NCBI RefSeq assembly: GCF_013112485.1
Contig: NZ_JABFHG010000006.1
Span: forward strand, 1-64,000
Reading direction: 5' to 3'
DNA from: Roseicella sp. DB1501
GTDB lineage: Bacteria; Pseudomonadota; Alphaproteobacteria; Acetobacterales; Acetobacteraceae
DNA length: 64,000 nucleotides
The translations under genes were made by a program, and so were the position numbers. Below, piece by piece: positions 50,972-59,663 of the stretch. The notes beneath the pieces are model-generated. The model did no database searches, was not told where the DNA came from, and was given only the letters and a program-made list of their open reading frames with translations. How positions within the stretch are numbered: position 1 is the first letter of the stretch; each line of letters starts with the position of its first letter.

Positions 50972-52063
50972 ATCACCCCGTCGCTGACCATCCGCAGCCT
51001 CACCGCGCGCGCGGTCGATGCGCCGCTCGACCCGCCGCTGCGCAACAGCCTCAACACCATCCCGCGCGCGCCGCTGGTCATCGCCGAGGTGCAGACGGCG
51101 GAAGGGCCGGCGGGCTGCGCCTATGTCTTCCCCTACACCCCGGCCGCGCTCGGCCCGACCGCGGCGCTGGTGCGCAACATCGGCGCCGGGCTCGCCGACC
51201 GGCCGCTGGCGCCGGCGACGCTCTGGGCCGAGCTGCATGACGGGTTGCGCATCCTCGGCACGGAGGGGCTGGTGCAGATCGCCCTCTCGGCCATCGACAT
51301 GGCGCTGTGGGACGCGCTCGGCCAGGCGGCCGGCCAGCCGCTCTGCCGGCTGCTCGGCGCCGCGCCGCGGCCGCTGCCGATCTACGCCTCGCTGCGCGGC
51401 TGGGGCGCGGCGATGCTGGCCGAGGAGGCGGGCCGCGCCGTCGCCACGCTCGGCGCCCGGGCGGTGAAGTTCAAGCTCGGCCAGGCACGGCTGGAAGATG
51501 ACCTGGAGACGGTGCGGGCGGTGCGCGGCGCGGTCGGCGACGGGGTCGACATCCTGGTCGACTACAACCAGGCGCTCAGCCGGCCGGAGGCGGAGCGGCG
51601 CGGCCGTGCGCTGCAGGCGCTCGATGTCCGCTGGCTGGAGGAGCCGCTGCCGGTCGATGACGATGCCGGGCTGGCGGCGCTGCGCGGGGCGCTGCACCTG
51701 CCGGTGCAGGGCGGCGAGAATTGGTGGGGGCCACGGGGCATGGCGCGGGCGCTGGCGGCGGGCGCCGTCGATCTCTGCATGCCGGATGCGATGAAGATCG
51801 GCGGCGTCACCGGCTGGCAGCAGGCGGCGGCGCTGGCCGCGGCGCATCGCGTGCCGATGTCCTCCCACATCTTCATCGAGGCGAGCGCGCAGTTGCTGCC
51901 GGCGACGCCGACCGCGCATCTGCTGGAGCATCTCGACATCGCCGGGCCGCTGCTGCGCAGCCCGCTGGTGGTGCGGGAGGGCATGGCGCAGGTGCCGGAG
52001 CGGCCGGGGCTTGGCCTGGAGTGGGACGAGGCGGCGCTGGCGCGGTGGCGGGCCGAGGTTTGA
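50972..52063 (+). CDS. Enolase-superfamily (mandelate racemase/muconate lactonizing type) enzyme
   Basis: 363 residues if initiated at the ATC at 50972; no ATG or GTG exists in frame between the stop at 50876 and the GTG at 51089, which would delete the first strands. GAGGAG precedes the ATC. Capping domain: TIRSLTARAVDAPLDPPL. Barrel: VKFKLGQ with the base Lys, VDYNQALS (Asp ligand), WLEEPLP (Glu ligand), GGENWWG (Glu ligand), PDAMKIGGVTGW (Lys) and MSSHIF (His). Such enzymes abstract a proton alpha to a carboxylate. Substrate unknown. Confidence 0.85.
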   Translation: MTPSLTIRSLTARAVDAPLDPPLRNSLNTIPRAPLVIAEVQTAEGPAGCAYVFPYTPAALGPTAALVRNIGAGLADRPLAPATLWAELHDGLRILGTEGLVQIALSAIDMALWDALGQAAGQPLCRLLGAAPRPLPIYASLRGWGAAMLAEEAGRAVATLGARAVKFKLGQARLEDDLETVRAVRGAVGDGVDILVDYNQALSRPEAERRGRALQALDVRWLEEPLPVDDDAGLAALRGALHLPVQGGENWWGPRGMARALAAGAVDLCMPDAMKIGGVTGWQQAAALAAAHRVPMSSHIFIEASAQLLPATPTAHLLEHLDIAGPLLRSPLVVREGMAQVPERPGLGLEWDEAALARWRAEV

Positions 52064-52125
52064 TCCCCACGACGTCGCTGCGCGCCGCCGCGGAGGGCCC
52101 GTGAGTCGTCTCTGGTCGAAGATCC

Positions 52126-52165
52126 GTCACAGCCTGCCGTGGCGAAGCCGCGGCAGGGCAACGGA
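52126..52165 (+). repeat. REP-like repeat family B, full copy 1
   Basis: A 40-base palindromic element (core cctgccgtggc-gaa-gccgcggcagg). Its reverse complement recurs at 54720-54759 with very few differences. It lies directly upstream of the small lipoprotein gene, and overlaps the in-frame N-terminal extension of that frame. Confidence 0.6.
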
Positions 52166-52175
52166 AGGCGGCTGG

Positions 52176-52358
52176 GTGGGCGGCAGGGCTTTCGTCCTGC
52201 CGGCCTTGTTGCTCGGCCTCGCGGGTTGCGGGCCGGTCGTCGGGCTGCGGCTGCCGGGCGGGCCGATGCGGGGCAGCATGACCTATGACGAGGCGATCGG
52301 GGCGCGGGACGGCCTCACCTCGGTGGACCGGCTGCCCAGCACCGAGGGGCGGCGCTGA
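52176..52358 (+). CDS. Small lipoprotein
   Basis: 60 residues from the GTG at 52176, preceded by GGAAGG. A lipoprotein signal is clear: FVLPALLLGLAGCGPVVG, lipobox LAGC, so the Cys would be lipidated and the mature part (about 45 residues) anchored to a membrane. A longer frame from 52101 would translate the REP repeat and is less likely. No family is recognised. It lies between the enolase-superfamily enzyme and the dehydrogenase. Confidence 0.55.
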   Translation: MGGRAFVLPALLLGLAGCGPVVGLRLPGGPMRGSMTYDEAIGARDGLTSVDRLPSTEGRR

Positions 52359-52438
52359 GCCCCCCATCGGTGCCGCGGACTGGACCGGCCCGGCCGCGCC
52401 GCTACCATGCCCGCACCGAACCGGGGGAACAGGCTGCC

Positions 52439-53356
52439 ATGCGCGCACTCTTCGTCGATGCCAACCCGTCGCTGGCGGCGGTGACCGAGCGGCTGCTGCG
52501 CCCCGGTGACCCCGAGGTGGCGATCCACCGCGACCCGGACACGCGGCCGGAGGCGCTGCCCAACCTGCTCAAGGGCCATGCGATCGCCATCGACGACCAC
52601 ACCCCCTTCCCCACCGACATCGTGCGGCAGTGCCCCGACCTGAAGCACATCGTCTTCCTCGGCACCGGCGCGCGCAGCTACATGAACCCGGACGAGCTGG
52701 CCGAGCTCGGCGTCACCGTCCACATCATCAAGGGCTATGGCGACACCGCCGTCGCCGAGATGGCCTTCGCCCTGATGTGGGACGCGGCGCGGCAGACGGC
52801 GATGATGGATGCCGCCATCCGCGGCGGCGACTGGCCGCGCGTGGTCGGCACGCAGCTCACCGGCAAGACGGTCGGCCTTGTCGGCACGGGCGGCATCGGC
52901 GCCGAGATGGCGCGGCTCTGCGCCGGCATCGGCATGCGGGTGCTGGCCTGGAACCGCTCGCCGAAATCCCTGCCCGGCGTCGAGTTCGTCGCGCTGGACC
53001 GGCTGCTGGCCGAGAGCGACGTCGTCTCCATCCACCTGCTGCTGAGCGACGAGACGCGCGGCTTCCTCTCGGCCGGGCACCTGGCCCGCATGAAACCGGG
53101 CGCCATCCTGGTGAACACGGCACGCGGCGCCATCGTGGACGAGGCGGCGATGATCGCGGCGCTGCAGGAGGGGCGGCTCGGCCATGCCGCGCTCGATGTC
53201 TTCGTGGAGGAGCCGCTGCCGGCCGGCCATCCGCTGACCCGGCTGCGCAACGCGACGCTGACCTCGCACGCCGCCTTCCGCACGCCAGAGGCGAGCGACA
53301 ACCTGATCGGCGCCGCGCTGGAGCATTGCCGGCGCATCGTGCGGGCGGGCAAGTAG
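52439..53356 (+). CDS. D-2-hydroxyacid dehydrogenase family (NAD-dependent)
   Basis: 305 residues from the ATG at 52439. The NAD-binding Rossmann motif is LTGKTVGLVGTGGIGAEMARL; catalytic Arg in ILVNTARGAIVDEAAM, Glu in VFVEEPLPAGHP, His in TSHAAFRTPEASDN. These are the R-E-H residues of the phosphoglycerate/formate dehydrogenase group. It interconverts a 2-keto and a D-2-hydroxy acid; the particular acid is unknown. It may work with the upstream enolase-superfamily enzyme on a hydroxy-acid or sugar-acid route. Confidence 0.88.
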   Translation: MRALFVDANPSLAAVTERLLRPGDPEVAIHRDPDTRPEALPNLLKGHAIAIDDHTPFPTDIVRQCPDLKHIVFLGTGARSYMNPDELAELGVTVHIIKGYGDTAVAEMAFALMWDAARQTAMMDAAIRGGDWPRVVGTQLTGKTVGLVGTGGIGAEMARLCAGIGMRVLAWNRSPKSLPGVEFVALDRLLAESDVVSIHLLLSDETRGFLSAGHLARMKPGAILVNTARGAIVDEAAMIAALQEGRLGHAALDVFVEEPLPAGHPLTRLRNATLTSHAAFRTPEASDNLIGAALEHCRRIVRAGK

Positions 53357-53371
53357 GCCCGGCACCATCAG

Positions 53372-53454
53372 GCCCGCCTGGCGGAATGGTAGACGCAGCG
53401 GACTTAAAATCCGCAATCCGCAAGGATGTGGGGGTTCGAGTCCCCCGGCGGGCA
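53372..53454 (+). tRNA. tRNA-Leu, anticodon TAA
   Basis: Plus-strand 83-base class II tRNA: acceptor GCCCGCC pairs with GGCGGGC, anticodon arm GCGGACT-TAA-AATCCGC, a variable arm (ATCCGCAAGGAT), and T-arm GGGGGTTCGAGTCCCCC. The TAA anticodon reads Leu UUA/UUG. CCA is not encoded. It sits between the dehydrogenase and MFS genes; no integrated element is adjacent to it. Confidence 0.95.
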
Positions 53455-53489
53455 GTCCCTCGCCGATCCCACCACCCGGGAGAGCCACC

Positions 53490-54662
53490 ATGGAACCCCG
53501 CTGGCTCGCCCTCGCGGTCCTCACCCTGGCGCGGACCAGCATGGGGTTCCAGTTCCAGTCGCTCGCCTCGGCCGGGGCGCCGCTGGTCGCCGATCTCGGC
53601 CTCTCCTATGCCGATCTCGGCGCGCTGATCGGCCTCTACTTCCTGCCCGGCCTCGCCCTCGCCTTGCCCGGCGGGTTGCTCGGCCGCCGCTTTGGCGACA
53701 AGCGCATCGTCGTCCTCGGCCTGGCGCTGATGACGATCGGCGGCGCCGTCACCGCGCTCGCCGGCGGCCAGGCCAGCCTCGCCGCCGGCCGGCTGCTCTC
53801 CGGCCTCGGCGCGGTGCTGCTGAACGTGCTCATGGCGAAGATGGTTACCGACTGGTTCGCCGGGCGCGAGATCACCCTCGCCATGACGGTCTTCGTCAAC
53901 TCCTTCCCCATCGGCCTCGGCCTGGCGTTGCTGGTGCAGGGCGGGCTGGCGGCAAGCCAGGGCTGGCGCGTCGCCCTCGGCGCAACGGCGCTCGCCGCCG
54001 CCGCGGCGCTGCTCCTGGTGCTGCTCGGCTATCGGAGGCATCCGAATGATCGCGGGGCGGCGGGGCCGGGCGGCTGGCGCATCCCGTGGCGGGAGGCGGT
54101 GCCGGTCTCCCTCGCCGGCGCCATGTGGGGCATCGTCAACGGCGCCTTCACCATCACCGCCGCCTTCCTGCCGCTGCTGCTGATCGGCGCCGGCCGCACG
54201 CCGGCGGCGGCCGGCTCGCTGGTCGGGCTGATCACCTGGATCAGCGTCGCCGCCGGACAGGTCGGCGGCATCCTGGCGCAGCGCCCGGGCTGGCGGCCGG
54301 CGCTGCTGGTCGGCAGCTATGCCGGCTGGGCGGCCTGCCTGCTGCTGCTGCCCCTGCTCCCGCCCGAGGCGCCGCCGCTGCCGGTCCTGCTCCTGCTCGG
54401 CCTGGTGCAGGGGCTGCCGGTCGGGGTGATCATGGCCATGCCCGCCGAGACGCTGCGGCCGGAGAGCCGGGCCACCGGCATGGGGCTGTTCTACACCTGG
54501 CTCTATCTCGGCCATGCCGGCCTGCCGCCCATCGCCGGCTGGTGGCAGGACCGCCTCGGCGGCCCGGCGGCGGCGCTCGCCTTCGCGGCGGCGCTGCTGC
54601 TCGCCTGCCTGCCGCTTTATGTCGCCTACCGCGTGCTGCGGCGCCGCCCGGCGGCGGCCTGA
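53490..54662 (+). CDS. MFS transporter, 12-helix
   Basis: 390 residues with about 12 hydrophobic helices and the typical loop GGLLGRRFGDKRIVVLG between helices 2 and 3 (MFS motif A). Later loops include GLVQGLPVGVIMAMPAE. Inner-membrane secondary transporter; resembles the cyanate/nitrate or multidrug-type MFS with short loops. Direction and substrate cannot be inferred. Follows tRNA-Leu by 35 bases. The next 160 bases hold a REP-like element. Confidence 0.85.
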   Translation: MEPRWLALAVLTLARTSMGFQFQSLASAGAPLVADLGLSYADLGALIGLYFLPGLALALPGGLLGRRFGDKRIVVLGLALMTIGGAVTALAGGQASLAAGRLLSGLGAVLLNVLMAKMVTDWFAGREITLAMTVFVNSFPIGLGLALLVQGGLAASQGWRVALGATALAAAAALLLVLLGYRRHPNDRGAAGPGGWRIPWREAVPVSLAGAMWGIVNGAFTITAAFLPLLLIGAGRTPAAAGSLVGLITWISVAAGQVGGILAQRPGWRPALLVGSYAGWAACLLLLPLLPPEAPPLPVLLLLGLVQGLPVGVIMAMPAETLRPESRATGMGLFYTWLYLGHAGLPPIAGWWQDRLGGPAAALAFAAALLLACLPLYVAYRVLRRRPAAA

Positions 54663-54719
54663 AGCCGCGTGCCGCCCACGATCCACTGGGCATCACCACG
54701 CCCATCGAAACCGTCGCTA

Positions 54720-54759
54720 TCCGTTGCCCTGCCGCGGCTTGGCCGCGGCAGGCTGTGAC
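54720..54759 (-). repeat. REP-like repeat family B, full copy 2
   Basis: Reverse complement of the element at 52126-52165 with only a few substitutions; core CTGCCGCGGC-TT-GGCCGCGGCAG can fold into a strong hairpin. It lies between the 3' ends of the MFS and mechanosensitive-channel genes, where it could act as a terminator. Confidence 0.6.
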
Positions 54760-54821
54760 GCGCTCAGGGCCTGCGGCGAAGCACGGCGCCCCCGCAACGC
54801 CGCGCAGCGGTGTTGCGGGAT

Positions 54822-56369
54822 CTACGCATCCCCTGACCCCCGCTGCGGCCCGGTCTCGGCCAGTGCCGCGGTCAGCGTCACCAGCGGCTCGGCGCCGGGA
54901 TGGCCGGGCAGCAGCGCGGCAAGCGCGGGCGGCACGGCGAGCAGCAGCGCCTCCGTCGCCGCCCGCACCGGCGGGTCGGCGGCGAGCCGGCCGGTCGCGT
55001 CGCGCCGGGCGCGCAGCACCGAGCCGGCGCCGAGCGAGGGCTCCTCCTCCTGTCCCACCTCCGCGAGGAAGCGGGCGCGCCGCGCCGGGTCCTCGATCTC
55101 CCGCGCCACCTGCCGCCGCAGCGCCGCCAGATCCGGCGCCGCGGCGGCGAGGCGGTGCACGGCATGCTCGGCGAAGGGGCCGATATGCTGCGCCAGGGCA
55201 TCGGCGGTCCGGCGCAGCGTCGCGGCGCGGCCGAGGCGCTGGATGGCCAGCGGCGGCACCGCCGCCGCCCCGGCGAGCAGCCCGCCCGTCCCCGCCTCGG
55301 GCCGCAGCCTCCCGGCGAGCAGCAGCAGCGCCCAGCCCTCGCAGGCGGCGGGCAGGATCAGCCGCTCATCCGGCGCGTAGAGCAGCGGCCGGCCGCCCTC
55401 CGCCAGGCGCTGCGCCGCCGTGCCGGGCAGCAGCGCCGCCACCGCCGCCGCCAGCCCGCCGGGCGCCTCCGGCACGGGCTGCCGCGCCTCCGGCAGGGCG
55501 AGGCGGGAGGCCGGCAGCGGGATGCCCTCGCGGCGGAAGGCGTAGAGGATGCGCCGCAGCACCTCGCTGTTCATCTCCGGCCGGTCCCAGAGCTGGCGGA
55601 CCCAGTAGCGGGCGCGGTAGCGGATGGCGGCGTGCTCGGGCTCCTGCCCGTCCACCATCACCATCACCGCCATCGCCGCATCCACCTGCGGGAAATCGGC
55701 GATCAGGTCGGTGACGAGGTCGGTGACGCGCTGCGCCGGCAGGCCGGCGGGCGCGTGGAAGAGCACGTCGCTGCGGATCGGCCGGCCGCCCTGGTGGATC
55801 ACCAGCGTCTCGTTGCTGATCCGCGCGTTCGGGATCACCAGCAGCGCGCCGTCGCGCCGCCGCCCGACCGCGGTGCGCCAGTCGAGCCGCACGATCTCGA
55901 TCAGGTCGCCATCCAGCACCACCGCATCGCCGACGCGCAGCACCCGGTCCATGTGCAGGGCGAGGCCGGAGATCAGGCTGCCGAGCGTCGGCTGCATCGC
56001 CAGCCCGACCGCGGCGGTGAGGATGGCCGAGGTGGTCAGCACCGCTGTGATGTCGAGGCCGAAGGAGGCGAGCACGGCGGCCGAGGCGGCGAAGGTCAGC
56101 AGCGCATAGGCGATGGCGCGCTGCAGCCCGGTCGGCTCGACGCCGAGCGTCGCCGAGAGGCCGAGGCCGAGCACGAGACGTCCGCCCGCCAGCACGGCGA
56201 GCAGCGCCGTCGCCAGCACCGCGGCGATGCGCAGGCCGAGCTGCACCGGGCCATGCCCGAGCACGGCATCGCCGCCGATTCCCCACCAGGCGAGCCAGAG
56301 CCCGCCGGCGAGCAGCGCCAGCAGGGCCAGCGGCCAGGCGGCGGGCAGGCGCGGCGCCAGGCCGCTCAT
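54822..56369 (-). CDS. MscS-family mechanosensitive channel with extra C-terminal domain
   Basis: 515 residues. Hydrophobic helices lie near residues 10-30, 40-65 and 85-110. The MscS pore and beta domain follow: ILTAAVGLAMQPTLGSLISGLALHMDRVLRVGDAVVLDG, then VRLDWRTAVGRRRDGALLVIPNARISNETLVIHQ. After the alpha/beta domain, residues 315-510 add a domain with ERLILPAACEGWALLLLAGRLRPEAG, resembling a cyclic-nucleotide-binding-like beta roll. It relieves osmotic pressure; the extra domain may gate it. Cyclic nucleotide binding is only a guess. Confidence 0.82.
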   Translation of the reverse strand: MSGLAPRLPAAWPLALLALLAGGLWLAWWGIGGDAVLGHGPVQLGLRIAAVLATALLAVLAGGRLVLGLGLSATLGVEPTGLQRAIAYALLTFAASAAVLASFGLDITAVLTTSAILTAAVGLAMQPTLGSLISGLALHMDRVLRVGDAVVLDGDLIEIVRLDWRTAVGRRRDGALLVIPNARISNETLVIHQGGRPIRSDVLFHAPAGLPAQRVTDLVTDLIADFPQVDAAMAVMVMVDGQEPEHAAIRYRARYWVRQLWDRPEMNSEVLRRILYAFRREGIPLPASRLALPEARQPVPEAPGGLAAAVAALLPGTAAQRLAEGGRPLLYAPDERLILPAACEGWALLLLAGRLRPEAGTGGLLAGAAAVPPLAIQRLGRAATLRRTADALAQHIGPFAEHAVHRLAAAAPDLAALRRQVAREIEDPARRARFLAEVGQEEEPSLGAGSVLRARRDATGRLAADPPVRAATEALLLAVPPALAALLPGHPGAEPLVTLTAALAETGPQRGSGDA

Positions 56370-56449
56370 GTGGAGCGCAGGACGGATTCACCGTCCCGCC
56401 CCTCGAACGCCGGGCGCTGCCAGCGGCAGCCTGGCCTCGCCGCACCGGT

Positions 56450-56503
56450 GGCGGCGCCCGTTCGGTCGCTTGGCTCTGCGGGCCGCGGGTCGGAATGTCG
56501 TGC
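56450..56503 (-). repeat. Dispersed repeat family C, copy 2
   Basis: Reverse complement of 46253-46306 with scattered mismatches. It sits in the 140-base gap between the mechanosensitive-channel start and the heme-protein stop. Confidence 0.5.
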
Positions 56504-56511
56504 GTCCGGCG

Positions 56512-57453
56512 TCATTCAGCGGGCTCCGCCGGAATGGGCTGGCCTGGGGCCGCCGCGCGCCGCGCCGGGGAGCGCGGTCCCGCCTCCTCCGCCCGCAACT
56601 CCGCCATCGCCTTGCCGAGCGAGGTGCGCAGCCGCTCGATCGCCTCGGCGAGCGCGCGCAGCTCGCCGGCGCCGGCGCGCGGCAAGGGCTGCCTCAGGTC
56701 GCCGCCATGGCTCGCCGCCGCCGCGGCGCGGGCCAGCGCCTGCAGCGGCCGCACCACCATGCCGTCCAGCGACAGGGCGAGCGCCAGATAGGCGGCGGCG
56801 AAAACCAGGGCTAGGCCGAGGCCGAGGATGCCGACCAGTTCCAGCGAGCCCTTCATCGCCTCGGTCACCGGCACGGTCAGCACCTGCGCGCCCACCACCT
56901 CGTCGAGCTGCCAGCCGAAGCCGGCGGTCGGCCCGTAGCGTGCGACCATGGCCGGCGGCGCGCGCTCGGGCGTGCTGTGGCAGGCGAGACAGCCTTCCTT
57001 GGTGATGCGGATCGGGCGGGCGAGGTAGAAGAGCCGGTCGGCCTCGGCGGCGCGCACGCCGCTCAGCTCCTCGAGCCCGCGATCGGCGCGGAAGCGCTGG
57101 ATCAGCTCCACCTCGAAGGGCGTGGCGCGATCGGCCGGCGCGGTCGGGTTCAGCGCCGGCTCGCGGTAGGTATAGGCGTGGTAGCTGCGGGCGACGGTGC
57201 GGAAGACCGTCTGCGCCGCGAAGGAGGGCACGGTCTCCTCGTGGAACTCGCCGGCCGGCAGGCGGGAGAGCTTGGGAAAGATGTTCTCGGCGGTGTAGCC
57301 GCGGATCGCCAGGGCCGAGGTCAGCAGGATCCGCGCCTCGGCGGCCGCCTGACGCAGGGCGCGGTCCTGCAGGAGGAGGTAGAAGCCGCCGACGCCGGCG
57401 ACCAGGGAGACGAGGAAGACCGAGAGAAGAATGCGGCGGACCGTCCGCCTCAC
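56512..57453 (-). CDS. DUF3365 c-type heme protein with HAMP domain
   Basis: 313 residues from the GTG at 57453; the longer open frame adds unrelated sequence. One N-terminal helix (RILLSVFLVSLVAGVGGFYLLL), a periplasmic DUF3365 (Tll0287-like) domain with KEGCLACHSTPE (a CxxCH heme-c motif), a second helix (GILGLGLALVFAAAYLALAL) and a HAMP-like linker (VRPLQALARAAAAASHGGDL, GELRALAEAIERL). It ends after HAMP, with no kinase or methyl-accepting domain, so a partner may receive the signal. A redox or gas sensor role is inferred. Confidence 0.75.
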   Translation of the reverse strand: MRRTVRRILLSVFLVSLVAGVGGFYLLLQDRALRQAAAEARILLTSALAIRGYTAENIFPKLSRLPAGEFHEETVPSFAAQTVFRTVARSYHAYTYREPALNPTAPADRATPFEVELIQRFRADRGLEELSGVRAAEADRLFYLARPIRITKEGCLACHSTPERAPPAMVARYGPTAGFGWQLDEVVGAQVLTVPVTEAMKGSLELVGILGLGLALVFAAAYLALALSLDGMVVRPLQALARAAAAASHGGDLRQPLPRAGAGELRALAEAIERLRTSLGKAMAELRAEEAGPRSPARRAAAPGQPIPAEPAE

Positions 57454-57560
57454 GCCGGGGACCTGCAAGGCGGCCGAGCTCCGAAAGTCCAGTCGGCCGC
57501 ATTCTCGGCGATCGGCCAGTCCTTGCGCAAGCCCAAGGACCAGCCCGCGAGACCCGCCGC

Positions 57561-59465
57561 CTACTTCTCCAGCACGTAGGTGCCGGGCGCATCGGCCAGC
57601 GGCGGATGCGCCGCATTGCCGAGCGATGGCGGCTTCACCTTGCGCCCCGAGCGCTGCGCCAGCCAGGCCGCCCAGTCGCCCCACCAGCTGCCGTCATGCC
57701 TGGTGGCGCCGCGGCGCCAGTTCTCGGCGGTCTTCGCCTCCTCCTCCGAGGTCCAGTAGCTGCCCTTGCCGCCGGGCGGGTTGATGATGCCGGCGATATG
57801 GCCGGAGGAGCCGAGGATGTAGCGCACCTTGCCGCCGAACAGCCGGGTCGCCTGCCAGGCGGCGTCCCAGGGCACGATGTGGTCCTTCTCGGCGCCGACG
57901 GCGTAGATGTCCTGCCTGATGGCGCCGAGGTCGAGCGGCCTGCCCTTCAGCACCACGCGGCCCGGCGTGATCAGGTTGTTGTCGACATAGGTGTTGCGCA
58001 GGTACCAGGCATGCGCGGCGCGGCACATGCGGGTGCCGTCGCTGTTCCAGTAGAGCAGGTCGAAGGCCGGCGGCTTCTCGCCGAGCAGGTAGTTGTTCAC
58101 CACGTTCGCCCAGATCAGGTCGTTCGAGCGCAGCAGGTTGAACATGTTCGACATCTCGCGGCTGTCGAGATAGCCGCGCTGCATCATCTGCGCCTCGATG
58201 GAATCGATCGCCCCCTCGCCGAGGAACACCGCCGTGTCGCCGACGCGGGAGAAATCCTGCAGCGAGACCATGAAGGTCGCCGAGGTGAAGCGCTTGTCGC
58301 CCTCGGCCGCGAGCCAGGCCAGCACCATCGCCAGCAGCGTGCCGCCAATGCAGTAGCCCATGACGTTCAGCGTGTCGCTGCCGGTGATGTCGCGCACCAC
58401 GTCGCTGGTCTCGAGCACGCCGAGATCCATGTAGTCCTCGATGCTGGTCTCCTCCATCGAGGCGTCCGGGTTCTTCCAGGACACGACGAAGACGGTGAAG
58501 CCCTGCTTCACCAGGAAGCCGATGAGGCTGTTCTTCGGCTGCATGTCCATGATGTAGAACTTGTTGATCCAGGGCGGCAGGATCAGCAGCGGGCGGGCAT
58601 GCACCGTCTCGGTCTGCGGCGCGTACTGGATCAGCTCGACCAGCTTGTTCCGGTGCACCACCTTGCCCGGCGTCATCGCCAGGTTGCGCCCCGGCGCGAA
58701 GGCCTTGGCATCGACCATGGACAGGCGGCCGGCCTGCACGTCCTCGAGCAGGTTGCGCGCGCCGCTGGCGAGGCTGGCGCCGCCTGTCTCCATCGCCCGC
58801 TTCAGCGCCACGGGGTTGCTCGCCAGCAGCAGGGTCGGGCTCATCGCATCGACGAATTGCCGCAGGTGGAATTCCAGCCGCTGCCGCTCCGCCGGATCGA
58901 GGCCGGCGCTCGCCTTGCCCCGCTGCAGCAGCCATTCCGAGGCCTGCAGATAGGCCTCCTTCAGCGTGCGGAAGATCGGGTTGGCCTGCCATTCCGGCGC
59001 GGCGAAGCGCTTGTCGGCACCGGCGCGGCCCTCGGCCGGCTTGCCATCCTGCGCGACGTCGCCGAGCCAGCGCTGCCCGGCCTCGGTCCAGGCATCGAGC
59101 GCGGCGCGCCAGACATTGGCGCCGAGCGCGGTGGCCGAGGTGAAGGTCGAGGCCGGGTCGGAGAGCGACTGCATCCAGACGAGGCGCAGCGCCCGCGCCA
59201 CCTCGCCCCAATCGACCGGGATCACCTCCCGCAATGGGTTGGCGTTCCACATGGAATCGACCGAGCGCAGCAGCGGGTCGCGGTCGACCAGCGCCTTGGC
59301 CTGGCGCAGCCCCTCGGCGAGGGTGGCGTCGCTCAACGCCCCCGCGGCCGCGGCCTGCGGCATGGCGGCGGTCCAGGAGGCGAGCGAGGCCAGCATCGCC
59401 TCCGCCCCCGGGATCGTCCCGAACCCCGCCGCGCTCTTGCTCCCGCCGGTTTCCTGGTCGGCCAT
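57561..59465 (-). CDS. phaC: Class I poly(3-hydroxyalkanoate) synthase
   Basis: 634 residues from the ATG at 59465 (GGGAGG upstream). The N-terminal PhaC domain contains NPLREVIPVDWGEVARA and LLASNPVALKRAMETGG. The catalytic part has PLLILPPWINKFYIMD, DVVRDITGSDTLNVMGYCIGGTL with the lipase-box Cys nucleophile, GAEKDHIVPWDAAW with the Asp and GSSGHIAGIINPP with the His. It polymerises hydroxyacyl-CoA into storage granules. No phaA, phaB or phasin lies beside it; a RaiA-like gene is 200 bases upstream. Confidence 0.93.
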   Translation of the reverse strand: MADQETGGSKSAAGFGTIPGAEAMLASLASWTAAMPQAAAAGALSDATLAEGLRQAKALVDRDPLLRSVDSMWNANPLREVIPVDWGEVARALRLVWMQSLSDPASTFTSATALGANVWRAALDAWTEAGQRWLGDVAQDGKPAEGRAGADKRFAAPEWQANPIFRTLKEAYLQASEWLLQRGKASAGLDPAERQRLEFHLRQFVDAMSPTLLLASNPVALKRAMETGGASLASGARNLLEDVQAGRLSMVDAKAFAPGRNLAMTPGKVVHRNKLVELIQYAPQTETVHARPLLILPPWINKFYIMDMQPKNSLIGFLVKQGFTVFVVSWKNPDASMEETSIEDYMDLGVLETSDVVRDITGSDTLNVMGYCIGGTLLAMVLAWLAAEGDKRFTSATFMVSLQDFSRVGDTAVFLGEGAIDSIEAQMMQRGYLDSREMSNMFNLLRSNDLIWANVVNNYLLGEKPPAFDLLYWNSDGTRMCRAAHAWYLRNTYVDNNLITPGRVVLKGRPLDLGAIRQDIYAVGAEKDHIVPWDAAWQATRLFGGKVRYILGSSGHIAGIINPPGGKGSYWTSEEEAKTAENWRRGATRHDGSWWGDWAAWLAQRSGRKVKPPSLGNAAHPPLADAPGTYVLEK

Positions 59466-59663
59466 GGCTTCGTCCTCCCTGCCCCGCATCCGCCCTGTCG
59501 CGTCACCGCGTCTCGTTATTGGCCGCTTCGTCGCGCCGCCCTGGCGCGGGCCGCCACGGCATGGTGCCCGGACGCCATCGGGCCGGAAACCCATATCCGT
59601 GTCCCCCGACGCGCCCAGCGGCAGCGCCGCGTCCCAGCGCCCTGCCGCGGCTTCGTCGGGCGT

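Noticed and set aside
53372-53454. tRNA-Leu as an island insertion point
   Set aside because: Genes on both sides look chromosomal and no integrase or direct repeat of its 3' end is near.
54086-55714. A 542-codon plus-strand frame opposite the MscS gene
   Set aside because: Almost pure Ala/Arg/Pro; the minus-strand MscS and plus-strand MFS explain the sequence.
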